The notes under the pieces were generated by a model that saw only the letters and a program-made list of their open reading frames with translations, made no database searches and was not told the DNA's origin. From assembly GCF_900119165.1 (NCBI RefSeq), contig NZ_FPJG01000006.1, forward strand, positions 1,488,001 to 1,552,000: 64,000 nucleotides of DNA, read 5' to 3'. Each line of letters starts with the position of its first letter. Position 1 is the first letter of the stretch. Positions 51,448 to 61,229 of the stretch are shown here, one piece after another. The position numbers were made by a program, and so were the translations under genes. The stretch is from Amycolatopsis australiensis. GTDB lineage: Bacteria > Actinomycetota > Actinomycetes > Mycobacteriales > Pseudonocardiaceae.

Positions 51448-52773
51448 TCACAGTGTGTCGGGGTTTGGGGGTCCAGGGGGCTTGCCCCCGGCTGGGGTCT
51501 GGGGCTCGGTCCCAGGTGACACTGTGTCGGGGTTTGGGGGTCCAGGGGGCTTGCCCCCGGCTGGGGTCTGGGGCTCGGCCCCAGCAGACACTGTGTCCGA
51601 GATTCTCGCGTGCACTTTGCTGCGACGGAGCAGCAAGGCCGCCGCCAGCAGGGACGCCGTGGCCGATGCGATCAGCACCGCCGCCTTGGCCAGCTCGCTC
51701 GCTTCCGCGGGCAACGCGAGTTCGGCGATCAGCAGGCTCACCGTGAAGCCGACCCCGCCGAGCACGGACAACGCGGTCATGTCGCGCCAGCCCGTCCCGC
51801 GCGGCTTCTCCGCCACGCGCAGCTTCACCGCGAGCAGGCTCGCCCCGAGGATGCCGATGACCTTGCCGCCGAGCAGCCCGGCCAGCACCGCCAGCGGCAA
51901 CGCCGTCGTGAACACCGCGCCGAGCGCGTCGCCGTCGACCGAGATCCCGGCCGCGAACAGCGCGAACACCGGCACGGCGACCGCCGCCGACCACGGCTGG
52001 AGGCGGTGTTCGAGCCGCAGCGCCGGCGCTTCGGCCTCACCTTCGTCGGCGCGGACACGGGTCAGCAGGCCCAGTGCGACGCCGGCGATCGTCGCGTGGA
52101 TGCCCGCCGAGTGGACCGCGACCCAGGTGACCAGCGCGAGCGGCACGTACAGCCACGGCGTCCGGACCCGCTTGTGCTGCAGGAACGCGTACAGCGCGAG
52201 CGCCACGACGGCGACGGCCGCCGCGACCAGGTCGAAGCCGGTCGTGAACAGCACGGCGATGACGACGATCGCGCCCAGGTCGTCCACCACGGCCAGCGAC
52301 AGCAGGAACACCCGGGCACTAGAGGGCAGGTTCGACGCGGTCAGCGCGAGCACGCCGAGCGCGAACGCGATGTCCGTGGCGACCGGGACGGCCCAGGCCC
52401 GCTCGATGCCCGGCGTCCCCCAGCCGACGCTCAGCGCGACGAGGGCGGGCACGACCATGCCGCCGAGCGCGGCGACGACCGGCAGCACCGCCTGCTTGAC
52501 CCGGGACAGTTCGCCGATGACGAGCTCCCGCTTGAGCTCGAGCCCGGCGACGAAGAAGAACAGCGCGAGCAGGCCGTCCTTCGCCCAGTCGCCGACTGTC
52601 AGGTTCAGGTGCAGCAAATCCGGGCCGAGCCGGAACTCGCGCAGCGCGTGGTAGCTGTCGCGCAGCGGCGAGTTCGCCCAGAGCAGGGCGACCGCGGTCG
52701 CGCCGAGCAGGATCAGCCCGCCGGTGGTCTCGGTGCGCAGGTAGCGCGCGAACTCGCTCAACGGACGGGACAT
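51448..52773 (-). CDS. nhaA: Na+/H+ antiporter NhaA with repeat-encoded C-terminal tail
   Basis: 441 aa. Core NhaA features: FFFVAGLELKRELVIGEL, PVATDIAFALGVLAL, LAVVDDLGAIVVIAVLF with the paired Asp for Na+/H+ exchange, and VLGGVGFTVSLLIAELAL. It expels Na+ in exchange for protons. The ATG at 52773 follows GGAGC. The last ~46 residues are two copies of a 23-residue Pro/Gly-rich unit (EPQTPAGGKPPGPPNPDT core) encoded by a 69-bp tandem repeat, absent from normal NhaA. Confidence 0.92.
   Translation of the reverse strand: MSRPLSEFARYLRTETTGGLILLGATAVALLWANSPLRDSYHALREFRLGPDLLHLNLTVGDWAKDGLLALFFFVAGLELKRELVIGELSRVKQAVLPVVAALGGMVVPALVALSVGWGTPGIERAWAVPVATDIAFALGVLALTASNLPSSARVFLLSLAVVDDLGAIVVIAVLFTTGFDLVAAAVAVVALALYAFLQHKRVRTPWLYVPLALVTWVAVHSAGIHATIAGVALGLLTRVRADEGEAEAPALRLEHRLQPWSAAVAVPVFALFAAGISVDGDALGAVFTTALPLAVLAGLLGGKVIGILGASLLAVKLRVAEKPRGTGWRDMTALSVLGGVGFTVSLLIAELALPAEASELAKAAVLIASATASLLAAALLLRRSKVHARISDTVSAGAEPQTPAGGKPPGPPNPDTVSPGTEPQTPAGGKPPGPPNPDTL
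51454..51591 (-). repeat. Two 69-bp tandem repeats inside the nhaA 3' end
   Basis: Units 51454-51522 and 51523-51591 differ at three positions. Each holds GGGGGCTTGCCCCC, an inverted repeat, and resembles intergenic repeats of GC-rich actinobacteria (recollection, not searched). 69 is 23 codons, so the units read in frame as the NhaA tail. Confidence 0.92.
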
Positions 52774-52963
52774 CGGGCGGCTCCTGGGGTCGCTGATCAC
52801 TGTTGCCGACCAGACTTCCCGGCGCACCTTTGCCGGTATTTTAATGCGTCTTTGTCACGGACCGTTATGGCGGTCGCCACAACGGGTGTCGGTGGTGGGT
52901 CACCAGGTGGGGTCATAGCATGCCAAACGACAACGAAGTCCCGAGACAAAGGAAGACGTAGTT

Positions 52964-54421
52964 GTGAGCACCTCCACCGAGGTCCAGCAGGACACGAGGT
53001 TCTTCGGGCACCCACGAGGGCTGGCGAACCTCTTCGGCGTCGAGATGTGGGAACGCTTCTCGTTCTACGGGATGCTGGGCATCCTGCCGATCTACCTCTA
53101 CTACAAGGCGGACCAGGGTGGCCTGGGCCTCGCGCAGGAGTCGGCGCTCGGCATCGTCGGCGCGTACGGCGGGCTGGTGTACCTGTCGGCCGTCGTCGGC
53201 GCGTGGGTGGCCGACCGGCTGCTCGGCTCGGAACGCACGTTGTTCTACAGCGCGGTGCTGATCATGATCGGCCACATCAGCTTGGCGCTGCTGCCGGGCC
53301 TGGCCGGGATCGGCGTGGGCCTGGTGTGCGTCGCGGTGGGCAGCGGCGGCCTGAAGTCCAACGCGACGGCCATCGTCGGCACGCTCTACGCCGAAGGCGA
53401 CGAGCGGCGCGACGCCGGTTTCACGATCTTCTACATGGGCGTCAACCTCGGTGCGTTCGTCGGCCCGCTGCTGACCGGGCTCGCGCAGACCGAGGTCGGC
53501 TTCCACCTGGGCTTCGGCCTCGCCGCGATCGGCATGGCGCTCGGCCTGGTCCAGTACACGCTCGGCCGCGGGAACCTCGGCGAGAAGGCCAAGGAGGTGC
53601 CGAACCCGCTGCCGGCGTCGCGGCGGCTACTGGCCGTCGGGGCCGCCGTCGTGCTGGTCGCCGTGATCCTGGCCCTGGTGCTGACCGGTGTCGTGCACCC
53701 GGGCAACCTCGCCGACGTCGTGGTCTGGGCGGTCGCCGCGATCTCGGTGGTCTACTTCCTCGTCATCCTGACCAGCCGCAAGATCACCGGCGTCGAGCGC
53801 AGCCGGGTGTTCTCGTTCATCCCCATGTTCATCGCCAGCGCCGCGTTCTTCTCGCTTTACCAGCAGCAGTTCACGGTCGTCTCGGCCTACACCGACCAGC
53901 GGCTGAACCGGGACCTGTTCGGCTGGGAGATGCCGGTGTCCTGGGTCAACTCGATCAACCCGGTGTTCATCATCGTGTTCGCGCCGATCCTCGCGGCGCT
54001 GTGGACGAAGCTGGGCGAGCGCCAGCCGTCGACGCCGATGAAGTTCGTGCTCGGCACGGTCCTGATGGGTGTCGCGTTCCTGCTGTTCCTGCCGATGGTG
54101 GGCAGCGGCAAGAACGCCAGCCCGCTCCTGGCGATGGTCGGCATCCTGTTCGTCTTCACGATCGCCGAGCTGTGCCTCTCACCGGTCGGGCTGTCGCTGT
54201 CGACGAAGCTCGCGCCGGAGGCCTTCCGGACGCAGATGGTGGCGCTGAACTTCCTCTCGATCTCCCTCGGCACGGCGATGTCCGGCAAGCTCGCCGAGTA
54301 CTACTCGGTGGACGACGAAGCGCCGTACTTCAGCACGGTCGGCGGCGTCGCCATCGGCATCGGCGTGCTGCTGTTCCTGGGCATTCCCTTCATCCGCAAG
54401 CTGATGAAGGGCGTGCACTAA
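52964..54421 (+). CDS. POT/PTR-family proton-coupled peptide transporter
   Basis: 485 aa, about 14 helices. Signatures: EMWERFSFYGMLGILPIYLY (ExxERFxYY-like) and the PTR motif region VGSGGLKSNATAIVG and FTIFYMGVNLGAFVGP. It imports di- and tripeptides (DtpT-like). GTG start at 52964 after AAAGGAAG. Its 3' end overlaps the convergent VIT-type transporter gene by four bases. Divergent from nhaA. Confidence 0.92.
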   Translation: MSTSTEVQQDTRFFGHPRGLANLFGVEMWERFSFYGMLGILPIYLYYKADQGGLGLAQESALGIVGAYGGLVYLSAVVGAWVADRLLGSERTLFYSAVLIMIGHISLALLPGLAGIGVGLVCVAVGSGGLKSNATAIVGTLYAEGDERRDAGFTIFYMGVNLGAFVGPLLTGLAQTEVGFHLGFGLAAIGMALGLVQYTLGRGNLGEKAKEVPNPLPASRRLLAVGAAVVLVAVILALVLTGVVHPGNLADVVVWAVAAISVVYFLVILTSRKITGVERSRVFSFIPMFIASAAFFSLYQQQFTVVSAYTDQRLNRDLFGWEMPVSWVNSINPVFIIVFAPILAALWTKLGERQPSTPMKFVLGTVLMGVAFLLFLPMVGSGKNASPLLAMVGILFVFTIAELCLSPVGLSLSTKLAPEAFRTQMVALNFLSISLGTAMSGKLAEYYSVDDEAPYFSTVGGVAIGIGVLLFLGIPFIRKLMKGVH

Positions 54422-55146
54422 CCGACGGTGACGCCGAAGAGCACCCCGACGTAGTACGTGACGACCATGGTGAGGGCGCCGACGCCGACGTTGCGGAGGA
54501 TCGCGCGCCCCACCTTGGCGTCGCCGAGCCGCGCGCTGACCCACCCGGTGAGCGTCAGGCCGACGACGACCGCGGCGGCGCACGCCCACACCCGCAGCGA
54601 AACGCCGGCCCAGGCGATCGACAGGATCGGCAGCAGCGCGCCGACGGAGAACGCGAGCAGCGACGCCCACGCGGCCTGCCACGGGCTGGTGAGGTTGTCC
54701 GGGTCGATGCCCAGCTCGGCTTCGGCGTGCGCCTGCAGGGCGTCCTTTTCGGTCAGTTCGCGGGCGACGCGGCTGGCCAGCTCGGGCGAAAGCCCTTTCC
54801 CCTCGTAGATCTCGGCGAGCTCGCGCTCTTCGGCCTCCGGCATCGTCTTGAGCTCCTGCTTTTCCAGCCGGAGCAAGGCCTGTTCGGTGTCGCGCTGCGT
54901 GCTCACCGAAACGTATTCCCCGCCGGCCATGGAAAACGCGCCGGCGACGAGCCCGGCGATCCCGGCGGTGAGGATGGTCGTGGCTTCGGTGGTCGCGCCG
55001 GCCACCCCGACGACGATGCCGGCGACGGACACGATCCCGTCGTTCGCCCCGAGAACCCCGGCCCGCAGCCAGTTCAGTTTCCCGCCGACACCCTGGTGCG
55101 GTTCGTGGGTGTGCTCCACGGCGTCACCGTCAATCGTTTCGGTCAC
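54418..55146 (-). CDS. VIT1/CCC1-family iron/manganese transporter
   Basis: 242 aa, five membrane helices. LRAGVLGANDGIVSVAGIVV, AFSMAGGEYVSVSTQRDTE and the Glu-rich cytoplasmic segment (KTMPEAEERELAEIYEGKG) are typical of the VIT family, which moves Fe2+ or Mn2+ out of the cytosol. GTG start at 55146. A 19-bp sequence with 16 of 19 matches to the IdeR/DtxR iron-box consensus lies 66 bp upstream, so iron regulation is likely. Confidence 0.92.
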   Translation of the reverse strand: MTETIDGDAVEHTHEPHQGVGGKLNWLRAGVLGANDGIVSVAGIVVGVAGATTEATTILTAGIAGLVAGAFSMAGGEYVSVSTQRDTEQALLRLEKQELKTMPEAEERELAEIYEGKGLSPELASRVARELTEKDALQAHAEAELGIDPDNLTSPWQAAWASLLAFSVGALLPILSIAWAGVSLRVWACAAAVVVGLTLTGWVSARLGDAKVGRAILRNVGVGALTMVVTYYVGVLFGVTVG

Positions 55147-55211
55147 CGGACCAGTGAAACACGAACCGGGAATCGTGGCGAGACCTGGGCTTTCGCTCAG
55201 GTTGGCCTAAA

Positions 55212-55230
55212 TAACTCTTGCCTTACCTAA
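55212..55230. promoter_or_regulatory. Candidate IdeR/DtxR iron box
   Basis: TAACTCTTGCCTTACCTAA; its reverse complement matches TTAGGTTAGGCTAACCTAA at 16 of 19 positions, counting W positions as matches. It lies between the VIT-type transporter (minus) and the cupin gene (plus) and could control either. Confidence 0.6.
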
Positions 55231-55275
55231 GCCGGTCCTGTGTGGACTCAGCGGTTTTGGGACATGATGGGCGGC

Positions 55276-55617
55276 ATGGAGGAGCAGGTGTGGCAGCCGC
55301 TGGTGACGGTGGAGGGCCTCCCGCTGGAAGGCGGCGAGGGCCGGTTCCGGCTGCTGGAGACGGCGTCGAGCGGTCTGGCGTACTTGATCCACTACCCGGC
55401 GGGAGTGGCGTCGCCGACGCACGCGCACGACCACGACAGCATCGTGTACGTCCTGTCCGGCCGGATACGGGGAGCGGTCGACGGCGTGGAGGCGGTGCTG
55501 GAGCCGGGTGACTCGGTGCTGCACCCGCGTGGAGTGGCCCACCACGTGGAGGCGCTGACGGACTCCATGTGGGTGGAGTTCAAGTCCCCGCTGCCGGAAC
55601 GCCCGCCGATCGCCTGA
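55276..55617 (+). CDS. Small cupin-domain protein
   Basis: 113 aa from the ATG at 55276 (in-frame alternatives at 55240 GTG and 55264/55267 ATG). The cupin motifs are THAHDHDSIVYVLSGRIRGAV (metal His) and LEPGDSVLHPRGVAHHVEAL. Single-domain cupins range from metal-dependent isomerases and dioxygenases to sensors; the function here is unknown. It may share the iron box with the divergent transporter. A hairpin terminator follows. Confidence 0.82.
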   Translation: MEEQVWQPLVTVEGLPLEGGEGRFRLLETASSGLAYLIHYPAGVASPTHAHDHDSIVYVLSGRIRGAVDGVEAVLEPGDSVLHPRGVAHHVEALTDSMWVEFKSPLPERPPIA

Positions 55618-55636
55618 CGTCGTCGCCTCGAGAAGC

Positions 55637-55677
55637 GGAAACGCCCGGCCCCGCCAAGCGCGGACCCGGGCGTTTCC
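55637..55677. terminator. Bidirectional terminator
   Basis: GGAAACGCCCGG (55637-55648) pairs with CCGGGCGTTTCC (55666-55677). It sits between the convergent cupin and AT-hook-like genes. Confidence 0.78.
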
Positions 55678-55688
55678 TGGGATGAAGC

Positions 55689-56153
55689 TCAGACGTCCAG
55701 CTCGGCGAGGGCCTGCTTGGCCTTCTCGAGCTCGGCCTCCAGCGCCGCGACCTTCGCCGCCTGCGCCTCGCGGGCCTGGTTGATCACCTCGTCGATCGGG
55801 CCGGACAGGTCGCTGTGCAGCTCCTTCGCCGCCCGCGAGACCGCCGCGGCGGGGATCTCGAGGCCCTTCGCGACCCACTTGCTGCCGTTCTTCAGCTCGG
55901 CCTGCCACTCGCCGTCGGCGGTGCCGGTGACCGTCAGGGTCAGCTCGACCGTGCGGGTCTTCTTCGCCGTCGAGGCCGTCGCGCCCTTCGGGCGGCCTCG
56001 CTTCGGCTTGGGGGCCTCCTCGGCGGCCGGCTCGGCGGAGTCGTCCGAAGGGGCCGGGGACGCGGACTCGGTGACGGCCGCCTCGGTGGTGGAGACTTCC
56101 GGAGCCGGGGCCTCGGCCGTTTCCTCGTCGTGCGTCAGGACATCCACGGTCAT
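55689..56153 (-). CDS. Actinobacterial protein with AT-hook-like motif and coiled-coil end
   Basis: 154 aa. Residues 1-45 are acidic and Ala/Pro-rich; PKPKRGRPKGA (about 48-58) is an AT-hook-type minor-groove motif. A folded beta-rich section follows (VELTLTVTGTADGEWQAELK, NGSKWVAKGLEIPAAAVSRA), and the end is a coiled-coil helix (REAQAAKVAALEAELEKAKQ). It may be a DUF6319-type protein (recollection, unchecked). Possibly nucleoid-associated. It lies downstream of acs on the same strand, but a hairpin separates them. Confidence 0.7.
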   Translation of the reverse strand: MTVDVLTHDEETAEAPAPEVSTTEAAVTESASPAPSDDSAEPAAEEAPKPKRGRPKGATASTAKKTRTVELTLTVTGTADGEWQAELKNGSKWVAKGLEIPAAAVSRAAKELHSDLSGPIDEVINQAREAQAAKVAALEAELEKAKQALAELDV

Positions 56154-56239
56154 CGTCGTGTCGTCTCCTTGCCCAGGGTGTGGTTCGCGGCACAGCGTAG
56201 AACATGCGTTCGAGCCGTGCCACTCGGGGGTGCCATGAC

Positions 56240-56272
56240 AGAGCCCTCCCGGCGTGCAGCCGGAAGGGCCCT
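56240..56272 (-). terminator. Hairpin downstream of acs
   Basis: Imperfect stem GAGCCCTCCCGGC / GCCGGAAGGGCCC with a five-base loop, 18 bp beyond the acs stop codon on the minus strand. Confidence 0.6.
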
Positions 56273-56289
56273 GGCGGAAGAACGCTAGC

Positions 56290-58272
<1,983 letters not shown>

Positions 58273-58372
58273 GGTTGCAAGGCCTCCTGTAGTGCGCCGA
58301 AACGACGGCTAGCGGCACGCTAGCGACGTTAGTCCGCCTTGTAAAAGGTTGCACCCACGTTGCCCTGTCGTT

Positions 58373-58975
58373 TCACCGAGGCAGGCGAGCGGCGGTGACT
58401 AAGCGTTCGCTCAGCCGCGCCTTCGCCGCCGGCCACTCCGGCGCCAGCATCGAGTACGTGACGGTGTCGCGCGACGAGCCGTCCGGCCGGATCCGGTGCG
58501 CCCGCAGCACACCTTCGCGAAGCGCGCCAAGCCGTTCGATGGCGCGTTGCGAGCGGAGGTTGCGGATGTCGGTCTCCCAGGCGACCCGTTGCGCGCCAAG
58601 GGTTTCGAACGCGTACTCGAGCAGCAGCAGCTTCGACTCCGTGTTCAGCCCGGTGCGCTGCCAGTCCGCGCCGATCCACGTGTGCCCGATCGACAGGATC
58701 CGGTGCTTCTCGGCGACCTGGTAGTACGACGTCGTCCCGGCGACGCGGCCGGAGGCGACGTCGAGCTGCGCGAATGGCCGCCGGTCGGGGTCGGCGATCG
58801 CCTGCTCGACGAACCGTTCCATGGCGGGCAGGTCGGCGGGCTGCCGGACACTCAGCCACGTCCAGACGCCCGGGTCGGTGCCGGCCTCGAACAGGCCCTT
58901 GGCGTGCTCGGGCGTCAGCGGCTCCAGGCGGACGTGCTCGCCGGACAGGGTCGGCTGCGTGTTCCAGTCGGTCAC
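58373..58975 (-). CDS. GNAT-family acetyltransferase (RimJ/RimL-like)
   Basis: 200 aa. Sequence pattern of the Acetyltransf_3 group: GEHVRLEPLTPEHAKGLFEA, IGHTWIGADWQRTGLNTESK (acetyl-CoA binding), LLLLEYAFETLGAQRVAWET, RNLRSQRAIERLGALREGVL. Likely N-acetylates an amino group on a small molecule or protein N-terminus. GTG 58975 is chosen because GTGAGGAC precedes it and the longer frame overlaps the promoter of the next gene. Upstream of acs on the same strand, 100 bp apart; divergent from the phosphoribosyltransferase. Confidence 0.88.
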   Translation of the reverse strand: MTDWNTQPTLSGEHVRLEPLTPEHAKGLFEAGTDPGVWTWLSVRQPADLPAMERFVEQAIADPDRRPFAQLDVASGRVAGTTSYYQVAEKHRILSIGHTWIGADWQRTGLNTESKLLLLEYAFETLGAQRVAWETDIRNLRSQRAIERLGALREGVLRAHRIRPDGSSRDTVTYSMLAPEWPAAKARLSERLVTAARLPR

Positions 58976-59087
58976 GTCCTCACCGTAGAGACGGCAATGG
59001 CTGTCCCGGATAGCCAGTTTCCGAGCATTTCCAGAGGCCACTTGGTCGTTGCCTATGCTCGGCTGACCACGACGAAGGGCGAGATCG

Positions 59088-59585
59088 ATGGCCGAAGAGC
59101 GGGAAGAGCTGAGCTGGGAGCTGTTCGGCACGGCGAGCCGTGAACTGGCTCACACCATTGCCGGAGACGGCTTCGCGCCGGACCTCATCCTGTCCATCGC
59201 CCGCGGCGGGCTGTTCGTCGCCGGCGCGCTCGGCTACGCGCTCGACGTGAAGAACCTGCACGTGATGAACGTCGAGTTCTACACCGGCGTCGACCAGCGC
59301 CTCGACCTGCCGGTGATGCTGCCGCCGGTGCCCAACGTCGTCGACCTGACGAGCAAGAAGGTGCTGATCGCCGACGACGTCGCCGACACCGGCGCGACGC
59401 TCAAGCTGGTCCGCGACTTCTGCCTCGAGCACGTCGCCGAGGTGCGCTCGGCCGTCGTCTACCAGAAGCCGCACTCGACGGTGAAGTGCGAGTACGTCTG
59501 GCGGCACACGGACAAGTGGATCAACTTCCCGTGGTCGGTGCTGCCGCCCGTGGTTTCCCGTGAAGGCCAGGTGCTCGATGCCTGA
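59088..59585 (+). CDS. Phosphoribosyltransferase-fold protein
   Basis: 165 aa. The PRPP-binding signature VLIADDVADTGATL (92-105) is intact, preceded by ILSIARGGLFVAGALGYAL (the pyrophosphate loop) and followed by KPHSTVKCEYVWRHTDKWIN FPW-type end seen in hypoxanthine- or xanthine-type and orphan phosphoribosyltransferases. The base substrate is unknown. It overlaps the next gene, a degenerate Fic protein, by eight bases, so the two are translated together. Confidence 0.9.
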   Translation: MAEEREELSWELFGTASRELAHTIAGDGFAPDLILSIARGGLFVAGALGYALDVKNLHVMNVEFYTGVDQRLDLPVMLPPVPNVVDLTSKKVLIADDVADTGATLKLVRDFCLEHVAEVRSAVVYQKPHSTVKCEYVWRHTDKWINFPWSVLPPVVSREGQVLDA

Positions 59586-60300
59586 TCCGCTAAAGCCCCT
59601 CCTCGACCTGGAAGGCGTAGCGGCGGCCGCGAAGTCCGCGCAGGACGCGGTGTTCGCGGTCCACCGCCTCCCGGCGAACCTCCGCGGCGGCGCGGCGACG
59701 GCGGCGGAAGCGTCGGTGCGGGCCGCCCGCGCGTCCGCCGGCATCGAGGGCGCGAACCCGGAGCTGCCCGCGGACGGCGCGGTCGCCGACCCGGTCCTGG
59801 CGGGCGCGCTGCGCGTGGCGGAGACGCTGGAGTCGCTGCTGCCGACGTGGCGCCGCGCGCCGATGCAGGCGTTGGCGCGCCTGCACGTCCTGGCGGCGGC
59901 GGACCTCGTCGAGGACCCGGACGCGCTGGGCCGCCCGAGCTCCGGCGGCGGCCGCCTCGAGCTGCTGGCCCAGCTGGTGACGGGAGCGACGTCGGTACCG
60001 GGCCCGGTCCTGACGGCGGTCGTGCACGGAGAGCTGCTGGCGCTCAAGCCGTTCGCCACGGCGAACGGAGTGGTGGCCCGAGCGGCCGCGCGGCTGACGA
60101 TGGTCGCGACGGGCCTGGACCCGAAGGCGCTGAGCGTGCCGGAGGTGGCGTTCTTCCGCCGGGTACCGCGGTATCTCGAAGCGGCGGAAGGCTTCGCGGG
60201 CGGGACGCCGGAGGGCGTGCGCGCGTGGCTGCTGTTCTGCTGCGAAGCATTCGAGGCGGGTGCGCGCGAGGCGAAGAGCATCTCGGACGCGGCTTCCTGA
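59578..60300 (+). CDS. Degenerate Fic-domain protein
   Basis: 240 aa. SAGIEGAN (about 53-60) resembles the inhibitory [S/T]xxxE[G/N] motif near the start of Fic proteins (S53...E57-G58). The expected catalytic loop HPFxxGNGRxxR appears as KPFATANGVVARAA (157-170): the catalytic His is Lys and the NGR Arg is lost, though the preceding HGELLAL helix and the fold pattern fit. AMPylation by the normal chemistry is unlikely. It overlaps the phosphoribosyltransferase gene by eight bases, which suggests a joint function. Some databases may call relatives 'oxidoreductase', without visible support here. Confidence 0.7.
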   Translation: MPDPLKPLLDLEGVAAAAKSAQDAVFAVHRLPANLRGGAATAAEASVRAARASAGIEGANPELPADGAVADPVLAGALRVAETLESLLPTWRRAPMQALARLHVLAAADLVEDPDALGRPSSGGGRLELLAQLVTGATSVPGPVLTAVVHGELLALKPFATANGVVARAAARLTMVATGLDPKALSVPEVAFFRRVPRYLEAAEGFAGGTPEGVRAWLLFCCEAFEAGAREAKSISDAAS

Positions 60301-60366
60301 CGCGGCGGTCCGAAATGCCGGAACGGCGGTAGTCCACGGGTCCTCGCACGTGGTCTGTTTACCGCC

Positions 60367-60828
60367 ATGAACCGGTGGCGGAAGTGCGGTGCTTTCCTGG
60401 CGGCAGTGCTCGCCGCGGCGGTGACGGTGCCGGCGGCCGCCGGGCCGGCGAACGCCGAAACCGCCATCCAGTCCTGCACCGGTACCTGGGCGGTCACCTA
60501 CGACCCGCCGATCACGAACACGCCGCGGCTCGTGACCGGTGTCCTCACCGGCACGTTCCCCGTCTGCACCGATCCCCAGGCGTTCAACGCGTCCTACACG
60601 CAGGCGTTCACGGACACCGTCTCGTGCACGACGCTGCTCAATGCGGGCTCGACGTCCCGCACGTACGTGTGGGGCAACCCGTCGGCCGCGCCGACCACGT
60701 TCACCTACAACTTCACGACCACCGCGGTCGGCGCTCAGGTCGTGGTCACGCCGAACGCCCTCGCGTGCGCCGGATCGGGCGTCGGGAGCCTCACCGGCCC
60801 GACGACGCTCACCATCTACGCGCCCTGA
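60367..60828 (+). CDS. Secreted small protein of unknown function
   Basis: 153 aa. Signal peptide of about 30 residues (MNRWRKCGAFLAAVLAAAVT onward, cleavage near ANA-ET). The mature 120 aa are Thr/Ala-rich and predicted beta, with four Cys (QSCTGTW, FPVCTD, VSCTTLL, LACAGSG), enough for two disulfides. No known enzyme motif; possibly an immunoglobulin-like or inhibitor-type secreted protein. It overlaps the convergent ArsR gene by 13 bases. Confidence 0.8.
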   Translation: MNRWRKCGAFLAAVLAAAVTVPAAAGPANAETAIQSCTGTWAVTYDPPITNTPRLVTGVLTGTFPVCTDPQAFNASYTQAFTDTVSCTTLLNAGSTSRTYVWGNPSAAPTTFTYNFTTTAVGAQVVVTPNALACAGSGVGSLTGPTTLTIYAP

Positions 60829-61145
60829 GCTGACGGCTGCTGCGCGAGGACGGCGTCGAGCAGGCCGGGGAACCGCGCCTGGATGTCGTCGCGGCGCAGC
60901 ACGATCCAGCGGCGCCTGCCTTCGACGGTCGTTGTCGTCAGGCCGGCTTCGCGCAGTACGCGCCAGTGGTGGGACAGCGTCGCCGCCGTGATGTCGAGGT
61001 CGTACTCCTCCAGCGCGCAGCTGCGCGGCTCGGTCTCCGCCGCCAGCTCGCGCACGATTTCCAGGCGCACCGGGTCGGCGAGCGCCTGCAGCACGGTCAC
61101 GATCTCGATCGCTTCGCGCGCCGGCTGGGGCAGTGTGCGGGCCAC
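60816..61145 (-). CDS. ArsR-family transcriptional regulator
   Basis: 109 aa winged helix: EIVTVLQALADPVRLEIVRE, ITAATLSHHWRVLREAGLTT and TVEGRRRWIVLRRDDI. It carries no clear metal-binding ELCV motif, so it may respond to another signal. I choose GTG 61145: GAAGGGAAGG lies just upstream, and the upstream ATG at 61193 would fall upstream of the TATACT -10 box (61178-61183, minus strand). It is divergent from an MFS gene, probably its target. Confidence 0.87.
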   Translation of the reverse strand: MARTLPQPAREAIEIVTVLQALADPVRLEIVRELAAETEPRSCALEEYDLDITAATLSHHWRVLREAGLTTTTVEGRRRWIVLRRDDIQARFPGLLDAVLAQQPSAQGA

Positions 61146-61229
61146 GGCCTTCCCTTCGACTATTTGACAACGATCTAAGTATAACTCCATCATGACCTTA
61201 TGACGATTCGACGATCATCTAATGATCGG
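61146..61229. promoter_or_regulatory. Overlapping divergent promoters of arsR and the MFS gene
   Basis: On the plus strand, TTGACA (61164-61169) and CATCAT (61188-61193) are spaced 18 bp, six bases before the MFS ATG. On the minus strand, TATACT (complement of 61178-61183) serves arsR. A perfect inverted repeat CGATCAT-CTA-ATGATCG lies at 61212-61228, just inside the MFS gene. The related ACGATCTAAG lies at 61170-61179. Confidence 0.6.
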
